From an uncultured Opitutia bacterium (lineage in GTDB: Bacteria; Verrucomicrobiota; Verrucomicrobiae; Opitutales; MB11C04), in assembly GCA_913048545.1 (NCBI GenBank), contig CAJWWH010000005.1, forward strand, positions 1 through 31,036: DNA of 31,036 nt, read 5' to 3'. Shown piece after piece: positions 17,622 to 26,700 of the stretch (positions within the stretch are counted from its first letter, which is position 1; every line of letters begins with the position of its first letter). The position numbers and the translations under genes are program-made. The notes under the pieces are model-generated. The model was given only the letters and a program-made list of their open reading frames with translations. It was not told the origin of the DNA and did not search any database.

Positions 17622-18395
17622 ATGATATTCATCATGAAAATTCCTTCCTTTTCCATTTCTCGAAGAAAGATAATCGGGACCACTGCACTTGCCAGTCTTG
17701 CATCCACGCTATCGACTAAAGTATTAGCTGACCAACCGGATGAACTGAGAAAAATCTCCCTGAAGAAAAACCATAATATTCTCTTCCAGGGAGACTCCAT
17801 TACAGATGCCGGACGTGACAAGAAAAACCAGGTGCCCAATCAGCAAAAAGCATTCGGGCGGGGCTATGCATGGATGGCTGCGTCCAATTTATTAGTTGGC
17901 CAACCCGAACTGGGATTAACCATTCACAATCGTGGAATCTCCGGAAACAAAGTTCACCAGCTGGCCGATCGATGGGAACGGGACTGCCTCGAATTAAAAC
18001 CTGACATTCTTAGTATTTTAATCGGGGTTAACGATATTTGGCATGGCCTAAACGGTAAGTATAAAGGCACAGTTGAGACCTATGAAAAAGACTTCCTCGC
18101 ATTGATGGAACGTACACACAAAGCACTACCCAACACAAAATTTGTGATCTGTGAACCATTTGTACTCAAATGCGGAGCAGTAAATGACAAATGGTTCCCC
18201 GAATTTGATAAGTACCGTGCCTCGGCACGGAAAGTCGCTGATCAAAATGGAGCAGTCTTTGTTCCATTCCAATCGATGTTCGACCAGGCAGTTAAATATG
18301 CTCCACCCGCTCACTGGGCCGGGGACGGGGTGCACCCGAGCCCGCACGGTGCATCGTTAATGGCTCACTTCTGGCTCCAGTCATTGGGCTTATAA
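17622..18395 (+). CDS. SGNH/GDSL hydrolase, Tat-exported
   Basis: Exported esterase/lipase-type hydrolase. Block I is ILFQGDSITDAGR with the nucleophile Ser59 (numbering from 17622), the Gly block is NRGISGNKV, block III is IGVNDIWHGL with the oxyanion Asn, and block V is DGVHPSPHG with Asp and His. The N-terminus is a twin-arginine signal (SISRRKIIGTTALASLAS). A second in-frame ATG at 17634 gives a shorter, equally good signal, and neither has a Shine-Dalgarno, so the start is uncertain by four residues. In Verrucomicrobiota such proteins often remove acetyl or other acyl groups from polysaccharides; this is inference. The dehydrogenase downstream is 34 bases away and probably in the same transcript. 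Confidence 0.92.
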   Translation: MIFIMKIPSFSISRRKIIGTTALASLASTLSTKVLADQPDELRKISLKKNHNILFQGDSITDAGRDKKNQVPNQQKAFGRGYAWMAASNLLVGQPELGLTIHNRGISGNKVHQLADRWERDCLELKPDILSILIGVNDIWHGLNGKYKGTVETYEKDFLALMERTHKALPNTKFVICEPFVLKCGAVNDKWFPEFDKYRASARKVADQNGAVFVPFQSMFDQAVKYAPPAHWAGDGVHPSPHGASLMAHFWLQSLGL

Positions 18396-18429
18396 TCATT
18401 CTTATTGCCCTGACTCTTACCTATAATCC

Positions 18430-19458
18430 ATGAAAGCAATTCAATTAGTCGCACCAAAAAAATTCCTGTCATGTGATATAGATGATCCAGGTAAACCAGG
18501 TCCCGACGAAGCCCTTATTCGTACTTCACGGATGGGAATCTGTGGAACTGATGTAAGCTGTTACCTAGGTAAATTTCCTTTTTTTGACTACCCACGCATA
18601 CCGGGTCATGAGCTTGGTGTCGAGGTTCTGGAAGTTGGACAAAATGTTAAAAATGTTAAACCCGGTGACCGGTGCTCTGTGGAACCGTACCTGAATTGCG
18701 GGACATGTCACGCTTGTAAAAAAGGACTGGGGAACTGTTGTGAAAACCTGAAGGTGTTTGGTGTCATGATGAATGGTGGGCTATGCGAGCGCTCAATCAT
18801 TCGGGCAGATAAACTTCATCCGTCCGAAGTACTTTCCTACGAACAACTCGCTTTAGTTGAAACTTTGGCAATTGGATGCCACGCATCTGACCGGGGAAAC
18901 GCCCAAAAAGGGGATCATGCACTGATTATTGGTGCCGGACCGATTGGTCTATCAACCCTTGAATTTGTTCGGCTTACCGGTGCATCGGTAACGGTGATGG
19001 ATATGTCCGAGGAAAGACTAGATTTTTGCCGAACGAACTATGGAATCGAAAACCTGGTCAGGTTCAAAGGGGATGGGTCAGAGCTTGAGAGAATGAAAGA
19101 AATCACCGATGGGCAACTTTATGATGTGGTCACGGATGCAACTGGTAACCACAATTCGATGTCGAATGCATTGGAATATGTGGCCTACAGCGGTTCTCTT
19201 GTCTATGTGGGAATAACCACTCAAGAAATATCTTTCCCCCACCCCGCTCTTCACCGTCGGGAGGTTAACCTCCTTGCTTCCCGCAATGCATTGCCCAGGG
19301 ATTTCCCTCGTATTCTTCGTTTAATCGAAGACGGTACTATTAACACCAATCCATGGATTACTCACAGAATATCTATGGAAGAAGTTGAAGAACAATTTGA
19401 ATCCCTTATTCAACCAGACTCTGGGGTTTTAAAAGCAGTCATTGAAATAAACTCATAA
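18430..19458 (+). CDS. zinc alcohol dehydrogenase, L-galactonate 5-dehydrogenase/RspB-like
   Basis: Medium-chain NAD(P)-dependent dehydrogenase. Catalytic zinc ligands are C38, H60-E61 and probably E144; the structural zinc loop has C90, C93, C96 and C104 (CGTCHACKKGLGNCC). The Rossmann loop is GAGPIG at 168-173, followed by MDMSEERL with an acidic residue (Asp) that would favour NAD. Compared from memory with E. coli LgoD/YjjN, whole blocks agree: PFFxYPR-GHE, NCCE-V-GV, DATGN-SMSNA, VxVGI, and HRRE-SRNALPRDF. A sugar-acid oxidation such as L-galactonate or a relative is therefore likely, but rspB- and threonine/sorbitol-type substrates are not excluded. It follows the SGNH hydrolase by 34 bases. 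Confidence 0.88.
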   Translation: MKAIQLVAPKKFLSCDIDDPGKPGPDEALIRTSRMGICGTDVSCYLGKFPFFDYPRIPGHELGVEVLEVGQNVKNVKPGDRCSVEPYLNCGTCHACKKGLGNCCENLKVFGVMMNGGLCERSIIRADKLHPSEVLSYEQLALVETLAIGCHASDRGNAQKGDHALIIGAGPIGLSTLEFVRLTGASVTVMDMSEERLDFCRTNYGIENLVRFKGDGSELERMKEITDGQLYDVVTDATGNHNSMSNALEYVAYSGSLVYVGITTQEISFPHPALHRREVNLLASRNALPRDFPRILRLIEDGTINTNPWITHRISMEEVEEQFESLIQPDSGVLKAVIEINS

Positions 19459-19515
19459 AACAACTCACTTTTTTATTTCGATTATTGAATAGTAATTGTT
19501 TAGATTAGGTAAGTA

Positions 19516-20493
19516 ATGGAGCAAACAGTAGCCACATTTTATCAATTTGCCCACTTGCCTGACTGCTTGGATTGGCAAAAAAAACTAAGAACCCGCTGTA
19601 AGAAATTTAATGTCCTCGGCACCATTATTCTTGCTGAAGAAGGGATCAATGCAACCATCTCCAGTTCAGTCGATGGGATTGAGGCGATTATGGATTTCAT
19701 CAAGAAAGATCCGCGCTTTACCAATTTAACGTACCGTCTTTCCATAACTCCCCGCCAAACTTTTTACCGTATCCGGGTAGCGGTTCGGGATGAAATCGTT
19801 ACGCTTGGGGATTCCTCAATCAATCCCAATGAACAGGTTGGTAAATATGTTGAACCGGAAAACTGGAATGACATTATCACCGACCCAGAAATCACGGTCA
19901 TCGATACTCGAAATGATTATGAAATAGAAATTGGTAGTTTTAAAAATGCGGTGGACCCGGATACGCAGACATTTGGCCAATGGGATGAATATGTCGAAAA
20001 GAAGTTAAGCGATCATAAAGAAAAGAAAATTGCTATGTTTTGCACCGGTGGAATCCGGTGCGAGAAAGCATCCTCCCACCTAATCAAAAGAGGATTTAAA
20101 GAAGTTTACCATCTAAAAGGCGGGATTTTAAATTACCTCGAAAAAATAGAACCTGAGAATAGCCTCTGGGACGGGGAGTGCTTCGTATTCGACCACCGGG
20201 TATCCGTTGTTCATGGTTTAAAGGACGGAAATGCAAAAATTTGTTTTGGCTGCCGATGGCCGCTACAGGAAAAAGACTTGGAATCTGAAAAATATGAACC
20301 CGGTGTTTGTTGCCCCCACTGTGCAGATAAACTAGACCCCGTCAGACGGGCCAGCTTAGAAGAGAGAAACCGGCAAATCCAAATTGCCCGCAATAAAAAA
20401 CGCGACCACCTCGGTCAGGATGTTGCTTTAATGACAACCAAGAAAATCGCCCGCAAGAACAGGCAGAAAACTAAAACCGGAACGGCAAGGTGA
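19516..20493 (+). CDS. trhO: tRNA uridine-34 hydroxylase TrhO (YceA, rhodanese-like)
   Basis: Makes 5-hydroxyuridine at the wobble position of tRNA in an oxygen-dependent way. The N-terminal domain (GTIILAEEGINATISSS, residues 35-51) precedes a rhodanese domain with the catalytic loop CTGGIRCEK starting at C176 and ending with C182-x-K. A C-terminal cysteine-rich tail follows, CFGCRWPLQEKDL and CCPHC, about residues 243-272, typical of the longer family members. Length is 325. The start is ATG after AGGTAAGT, a partial Shine-Dalgarno. The stop overlaps the next gene's GTG, so the kinase downstream is translationally coupled. Confidence 0.94.
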   Translation: MEQTVATFYQFAHLPDCLDWQKKLRTRCKKFNVLGTIILAEEGINATISSSVDGIEAIMDFIKKDPRFTNLTYRLSITPRQTFYRIRVAVRDEIVTLGDSSINPNEQVGKYVEPENWNDIITDPEITVIDTRNDYEIEIGSFKNAVDPDTQTFGQWDEYVEKKLSDHKEKKIAMFCTGGIRCEKASSHLIKRGFKEVYHLKGGILNYLEKIEPENSLWDGECFVFDHRVSVVHGLKDGNAKICFGCRWPLQEKDLESEKYEPGVCCPHCADKLDPVRRASLEERNRQIQIARNKKRDHLGQDVALMTTKKIARKNRQKTKTGTAR

Positions 20494-21587
20494 TTAAAAA
20501 AAAGCCTAAAACACCCCTTATCTTTAAATCGGATAAAACTGACACCCTTCTGCCACGGGCCTGGAAAAGCGGTTCGTTAAAATACGATGAGCTAAAACCA
20601 TTATCCGAGGGGGGAACTGCAAAGTTGTATACCACCCTCGACCTGAATCTTGTCAGGGAGGTTGCATACAAAACCCTCCATGAAGATCTTCGTGACTCCG
20701 AAATTGAGTCCAAACGATTTCTTCGCGAAGCCAGGGTAACCGCCAATATTCAACATCCTGGTACCGTTCCCCTTCACGAACTTGGACGGGACCGGGATGG
20801 GCAACTATTTTTCACTATGAAAAAAGTGGATGGGCGAGACCTCAGAGAAATCCTTCTGGATTTAAGACATGAAGTCCCCGATGTTGTGGAAAAATTTCCC
20901 CTTCCCCGTCTGCTTGATATTTTGATTCAAGTTTGCCAGACCATTGCCTTTGCTCATGAACTTGGCGTTATACATCGAGATTTAAAACCGGCTAATATTA
21001 TTGTGGGGCGGTTTGGGGAAGTTTATGTACTCGATTGGGGACTGGCCAAGGTTCTTGGCAACACAACTCTTTCCGCACAGGACTCCATTCTTCCCCAAGA
21101 AAAATCTGACACCGCCATGACCCCGGTTGGTCAGCATTATGGAACTCCGATGTACATGGCACCGGAAATTGCAAAAGGAGAAGCAGATTTGGATGGCAGA
21201 ACAGATGTTTTTTCCCTGGGAATTATTCTCTTCGAAATGATAACCTTACAGTTTTTGTTTAAGGGGGAAGATCCATACGAGATTAAAAAGAAGATCTTGA
21301 ACCAACCCTTACCCCTCCCGCGGGAGGTTGCCCCAAATCGACTTATCCCCCGAGACTTGGAGGCATTATGCATGAAGGCACTCAAAAGAAATAAATATGA
21401 TCGCTATGCATCGGTGGCTGACTTACTTAAAGACCTTCAGCACTTTAGGCATGATGAGGAAGTATCGGTATACTGGTACTCAGGCTGGGAAAAACTGACA
21501 CGTTGGAGAAGCCGGCATGCTTATTTAGTTTTAGTCCTTATTTCTGCCGGAATTGGGGCTGGGCTACACGCGCTGTTCAATCAGTAG
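20490..21587 (+). CDS. tail-anchored Ser/Thr protein kinase (PknB-like)
   Basis: A 365-residue Hanks-type kinase beginning with GTG inside the trhO stop (GTGA). Kinase elements, by residue: glycine loop LSEGGTAKLY (38-47), ATP-contact lysine K61 in VAYKTL, helix-C Glu80, catalytic HRDLKPAN (162-169) with D164, DWG in place of DFG at 182-184, and the P+1 region GTPMYMAPE (218-226). All key residues are present, so activity is expected. A single helix (YLVLVLISAGIGAGLHALF) closes the protein with only two residues after it, so the catalytic domain stays in the cytoplasm with no sensor outside. DWG is frequent in planctomycete/verrucomicrobial kinases. It converges on the cNMP-fold gene seven bases away. 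Confidence 0.93.
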   Translation: MIKKKPKTPLIFKSDKTDTLLPRAWKSGSLKYDELKPLSEGGTAKLYTTLDLNLVREVAYKTLHEDLRDSEIESKRFLREARVTANIQHPGTVPLHELGRDRDGQLFFTMKKVDGRDLREILLDLRHEVPDVVEKFPLPRLLDILIQVCQTIAFAHELGVIHRDLKPANIIVGRFGEVYVLDWGLAKVLGNTTLSAQDSILPQEKSDTAMTPVGQHYGTPMYMAPEIAKGEADLDGRTDVFSLGIILFEMITLQFLFKGEDPYEIKKKILNQPLPLPREVAPNRLIPRDLEALCMKALKRNKYDRYASVADLLKDLQHFRHDEEVSVYWYSGWEKLTRWRSRHAYLVLVLISAGIGAGLHALFNQ

Positions 21588-21594
21588 AGAAAAT

Positions 21595-23217
21595 TTACAG
21601 ATCCGGGAAAAGACTCCCGCCCATACCGACTTTCTTCTTTCGGCAGTCCGGACAGACACAATTTGAACCATGGTCATTTTCATCACCTTTAAGTTCATTA
21701 GCTGTGGGTGCCTGGTCTAATAGATTGGCTGGCCTTTGTGGATTTATGGCCCGACCGGTCAATATTACTGGTGAACCAATTGAAGATGGGGAATCAGCAG
21801 GGGAGATAACCGCGGCAGATTTGGGTGACTGACTCGCAGGATTAGTTACCGAAGTTCGTGGGGCGAGGGATGCAACCTGTCTTTTCGGAGCGGCATACAA
21901 CGGATTTCCGCCACTGCCAATCTTATTGCTTTGTCCATCGTACTTGGGTCTGACCATTTCCACAAAAGAGGTACTTGATATAGGAGTGGTGGCAAGAAAC
22001 TTGTCGCTATTTGTCTGGGAAACAACCAAAAAACCGGGTGCGGTTGGATGAAAGCGGGTAGCACGGATTGCCCCCCCGACTTGAATAGGTATTTTAACCT
22101 GTTGACCGCGATCCTGGAGAACAATTGGTTGCAGGGCCTTCAAAACAATTGGGAAAACCAGGGTCGTGTTTCGCCTTGCCCATTCAATGATCGCATCATT
22201 CTCAGACTGATCAACTTTTTCCTCAGCCCCAGCTTGCAGGTTTTCTTTTGCCTTTGCCATCGAGCCCGCTCTGACCAGATCATCCTTGGCATCTGATAAC
22301 TTTCTCTCCAGTCCACGAACATCATCCCTAAGGTTTTGCTCACTGGACATTAATTTGGAAATCTTCTCAGACAACTCATCCTTGGCTGATGCCAATTCGC
22401 TGTTAGATCCAACCAACTCTTTATTCTCGGACTCAAGTTTCTTTTTTAAACCCAGTAAAAACTCCTCGTTTTCATTTAGTTTCTGAACCTCAGCTGCAAG
22501 TGTGACAGATTCCTGGGCAGATGAATCATCCGTGGCCACAAACATTGCCAACAACCCAGCCGTACTCAAAAGTGCAACCGCACTTGCGGCAATGGCAAAC
22601 CAGTTACTACCCTTTTTCTGAACCGCACTGCCCTTAAATGCATTTTGCATATTGGAAACCTTGCCCTGCATTTGTTTTAGAGCCTGATCCTTTTGCGAAC
22701 CTGCAGATGCAACTTGCTGTAACTGGGAAAGAGAGCTCTGCAATTCCTTCCCCATATCCACAACCTTACGATTTCCCTGCACCAGCCGGCCTGAAAGAAT
22801 ACTCGCAACATTAAGACATAGTTGACCACCCGCTGCACCGTGTTCACCAATAAATTCAATTAAGCGTTCATGATCAAGCCGCCAAAGGATACACTCACCA
22901 ATCGATTGCACACTTGCTGATGCCACTCCCCCACTTAGAAAAGCCATTTCACCAAACGCAGCTCCCGTCTCGAGGGTAGCAATGTGCTGCTGTTTCCCCT
23001 GATCATTCGCTTTAAAAATACCGACCTCTCCTAACACCACCATGTAGAGGTATCTCTGCTCGTGTCCGTCCGCTACCAGGGTTTCATCTTCGGAAAGAAT
23101 CCACTCCCCGCCGAATTTAAGTTCTTCCATTTCATCCGGTCCAATGTTTGCGCAAAGCCCAACATTTGGTAAGTCATGTCCAGCTTCCAATACATCTTCA
23201 CGGTGTAAAAGTTTCAT
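21595..23217 (-). CDS. cNMP-binding-fold protein with TM helix, coiled coil and cysteine tail
   Basis: A 540-residue multidomain protein I cannot match to a named family. Residues 20-150 form a cyclic-nucleotide-binding fold, recognised by GEWILSEDETLVADG, the VVLGEVGIF strand and the phosphate cassette FGEMAFLSGGVASASVQS (88-105). The cassette arginine that holds the cyclic phosphate is Ala99 here, so ligand binding may be lost or changed. Residues about 155-200 are Gln/Ser-rich, then a transmembrane helix WFAIAASAVALLSTAGLLAMFV (206-227), then a coiled coil about 238-320 (Glu/Lys/Leu heptads). A small globular region, about 342-425, is followed by a Pro/Ser-rich stretch and a C-terminal CVCPDC (C520, C522, C525 zinc-like). 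The cNMP fold should be cytoplasmic and the coiled coil and cysteine tail outside. Confidence 0.8.
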   Translation of the reverse strand: MKLLHREDVLEAGHDLPNVGLCANIGPDEMEELKFGGEWILSEDETLVADGHEQRYLYMVVLGEVGIFKANDQGKQQHIATLETGAAFGEMAFLSGGVASASVQSIGECILWRLDHERLIEFIGEHGAAGGQLCLNVASILSGRLVQGNRKVVDMGKELQSSLSQLQQVASAGSQKDQALKQMQGKVSNMQNAFKGSAVQKKGSNWFAIAASAVALLSTAGLLAMFVATDDSSAQESVTLAAEVQKLNENEEFLLGLKKKLESENKELVGSNSELASAKDELSEKISKLMSSEQNLRDDVRGLERKLSDAKDDLVRAGSMAKAKENLQAGAEEKVDQSENDAIIEWARRNTTLVFPIVLKALQPIVLQDRGQQVKIPIQVGGAIRATRFHPTAPGFLVVSQTNSDKFLATTPISSTSFVEMVRPKYDGQSNKIGSGGNPLYAAPKRQVASLAPRTSVTNPASQSPKSAAVISPADSPSSIGSPVILTGRAINPQRPANLLDQAPTANELKGDENDHGSNCVCPDCRKKKVGMGGSLFPDL

Positions 23218-23289
23218 AAGTATATGAGATTAGAAATAATTAGCACCGAAGGGCAAGAATAGAAATCCTACTCGATTCAAGGTTGTGAA

Positions 23290-23706
23290 TTAATGACAAC
23301 ATTTTCCATGCTTTTTTAATCGCCAAAAATTGTAAGGCCAAGCAGCCAAAAATCCGGCACCCAGTGTAAAAGGTAAAACAGCAAAGGTGATTGCCGGCTC
23401 ACCCATCATACCATAATCGACCACATTCATCGCCACCTCCATCAGAAGCATGGAAATCATACTCATGCCAATCGCAGTGCGAAATGCTTCCTTTGGCCCC
23501 AGTTGTTTCCAAAGAATGAAAGTTTCCAGAATCACACTGGTTACAATACCCGAACTCATTGCCACAACCCATACAGTGGTCCATAAATCTTTAGGAATAG
23601 ACTCCGGTGCAAAGTAATTCTGAAAAAGAAAAATGGCTCCCAAATCACCAATCGCACACCCGATCAGGCAACCCAGGGTATTCTTTGCTGACCTAGCTGC
23701 AATCAT
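23290..23706 (-). CDS. DUF4396-like four-helix membrane protein
   Basis: A 138-residue protein with about four hydrophobic helices (TLGCLIGCAIGDLGAIFLF near 10-28, VWVVAMSSGIVTSVILETFILW, AIGMSMISMLLMEVAMNVV, and FAVLPFTLGAGFLAAWPYNFW). Family assignment to DUF4396 rests on recall of the GCxxGCxxGD opening and the MExxMNxVDY core. Metal-related residues stand out: two cysteines in the first helix, MEVAMNVVDYGM in the third, and a tail ending KHGKCCH. DUF4396 has no known function; a metal-binding role is speculative. It lies 15 bases after the AddA-like gene and 72 before the cNMP-fold gene, all on the same strand. Confidence 0.6.
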   Translation of the reverse strand: MIAARSAKNTLGCLIGCAIGDLGAIFLFQNYFAPESIPKDLWTTVWVVAMSSGIVTSVILETFILWKQLGPKEAFRTAIGMSMISMLLMEVAMNVVDYGMMGEPAITFAVLPFTLGAGFLAAWPYNFWRLKKHGKCCH

Positions 23707-23721
23707 TTGAATATGCCCAAT

Positions 23722-26700
23722 TTAATCCCATGAGAATAATTGCGGAATGGAGGTAAAGAGAAGGGTCATCCTTATTTTATTTTCCGGTAACCCGGTTAAC
23801 CTAACCAGGGCGGAACGATAAGACTCCAACTGCCCACGGTAACGGTCAACCAGTTGATCCAGACCCACATCTTTCCCGGGCCGATCCGTTTTAAAATCAA
23901 TAATTTCCGCGGCCATTATTTCATCACTCGCTGATAAGCTCAAAACCACCCTGTCAAAAATACCCTGCACCATCTTGCCCTCCTTTTGATAGGCAAAACT
24001 ACGCTCCATCCAGACTTCGCTTTTCCGATCGGGTAAGGAAAATGTTTTCATAACCTCCGGGTCTGCCATAGCCCGGCTAAAAATATCCATCGCCTGCTTG
24101 GATGTCCCCGTGCCCTGTTGTTCCAACCAGTTCGACAAATTGGTTTTTTCATCCCACCATTCTACTTTTTCTAATAAAGCATGCACCTCCGTGCCTAATT
24201 CCTTACCCATGTTTGCTTGGATACCCAGTAATTCCCCTGCATCCACTCCGCTTTGTTCTTTATCAGATGGCCTGGACTTCGAAAGGTTACGGTATTTTCT
24301 TTCCCCAAAATTTCCGGGATCAACCAGTTCTACCCTCTCGCTTTGGGGTAAGATTACCTCCCGCTCATGCCACCATTCCGGGGAACCCGAACAGTAAGCC
24401 AGTTCAAATCCACTTTCCCGTTGCCCGGTCAAGCGATTGGTTTTATCGATGACCTCCTGCTCCGTTTTGGAATCCATCGACAAGGTATCATTCAGAAGAT
24501 AAATGAAATTTTTAGAGGATGAGTTTGGATTATAAGGTTCAGAAAAAAGATAAAGGGCTCGGGCGGGACGGGTCATCCCAACATAAAACTTACACAGGCT
24601 CTCGAATGCAGATGCCTCTTCATCGTTTGTTAACATACCAGATAAAAAAGGATCCGCTTCCTGCAGGAATTTCTTAGGCTTTGCTAATACCCAGTCAAAG
24701 CCAAGACCCGACTTCGCCAAGGACTTGTATAATTCTATACCGTTGCCTGAGCGGTGACCACCCGTATTCCTTAAGCTCCCTCCTCCAAGATCTGGCATAA
24801 TAACCATATCAAAAGTCAACCCTTTCGATCCATGAATAGTCATTGCCCGGATACTCGATTCCATTGCCCCCTTTGATGCTTCGGCCCGACGGGCAAAATC
24901 GATAAAAAGGTCAATATTTCTACCCCCATTTTGATCAAAAGATTGGGCAATGGTCAGAATTTCATCGAGTCTTTTTCGGATAAATGGATGGGCATCCTGA
25001 TCCACTTCGCCCAAAGCTTGCTCCCCCCACTGCCTGACAAAAGAGGCAAATCCAGATTCATACACCGTTGTTCTTACTTCCTCCAGAATTGTATCCAGCG
25101 AGTCCGAATCGTGTTCCATGAACGGACACATTTTCAAGTGCCCGATCGCCCATTTGTCGGTGGGATGAACCGCGGCACGGAGCAAAGATAATAAATACTG
25201 GGAGAATCCATTATCCTGGGCAGGTAAGGAACCAACCTCCTCTTCCACTGGTGTACCAGGCAACTCCCGTCTTAAAAAATCCACTAATTCACGGGCAGTT
25301 TTCCTCGTTTGGGTAAGAATTGCACAAGTCCATCCGCGTTTCACCGGATCAACTTCGCGAAGCAGATCAGCGATTGCCCGGAAGCGCTCTTCCTCCTCCT
25401 TCGCTGTCCACCAGGCCACATTACCGGTGCTATTTTTTGTTTTCTCAGAGGGTAGATGAGGTTTCCAAATTTTATTCCACCTCGGTACTAAAATGCTCGG
25501 GTCCGCCTTGGAACCAAAGACCTGATTTACTACTCCCAGGACATCGAGCCCGGAACGCCAGGATTGGTTCATATTTTCAATCTCTAAACGGGACTGAAAT
25601 TCGTCCTCCAGGTATCCGAACAATCGCGAGTCTCCACCCCGCCAGCCATAAATCGCCTGCTTTTGATCACCCACACAAAAAAACATTCTTTCATCCTCGG
25701 GATTATAAAGAACCTCTTTAAGCAAGGGCTCGATCACCGCCCATTGACTGGGTGAAGTATCCTGAAATTCATCCAGCATCCAATGCTTGTATTTCCGATC
25801 CAACCGATAATCCCGGTCCAATTTTTTAAGTTCATTTTCCGAACTGGATAACAAAATGGGCAAGTCCGAGAACATGATACCCCCTTTTTCCAAAACCTTT
25901 TTATTGTAACTGTTCACCACCCGGTTCAGCAGAGAATAAATCCCCTGGGTACGCATCCCATAAATTTTTAATTCCTCCCCAATGATATGGGCAGACATAC
26001 GCCTCACCGCTTCGACCCATTCACCCCGGATCTCATAATCCCTTCGGGAGTAGTAAGTCAACGATGACTCATTTGTCATTACCCCCTTAAACAGTCTTTG
26101 GAAACCGATGCTATTTTTCGCTAAATCTGCCCCCGGACTCCAATTACGAAATTCCCCCAGAGCCTTTAAAATTCCTTTCTTAGCCGATGGGGTCATGGCT
26201 GGTTCAAAACTGGCAGTTCCATCCTCCAGCCATTCAACTGCCTGCCTGTAGTCATCCGCGAGGTCGTAATTTTCCGGCAACTGTTTCCAAGGAGAATCAT
26301 CCGGCCAGAGCTCTTCAACCGAGCCCCAGTTTTTCGAATTTGGACACTGGGCAAGAAAATTCCGGAAAGAAAACCCAAGTTCGAGCATCCAGGGGAAAAA
26401 CTCCCGATCCTCCGCTTCCATCCGTGCCTTGGCAAAATCATCAATTAAGGAGGGACTATCTGCGATACTTTCCTCAAAACACTGCCTCAAACAAAGGGCC
26501 CACTTTTCCCGGGCTGCGCTTTCATCCATTAAGTCAAAACCGATCGCCAATCCATACTCCAAGGGGGCGGATGCAAGCACCGAAAAAAAGAATGAATCCA
26601 AGGTGCCCAGGGTCAACCGGTTCATGGTTCCAAGAAGCAGGGCAATTTTCTCCCTCAACTGGCCGGGAGTAATTGACAGACCAAACTCTTTTTCCAGCCG

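Noticed and set aside
26187..26672. Plus-strand open frame of 161 codons
   Set aside because: Antisense to the AddA-like helicase; low-complexity Pro/Ser/Arg composition, no start signal.
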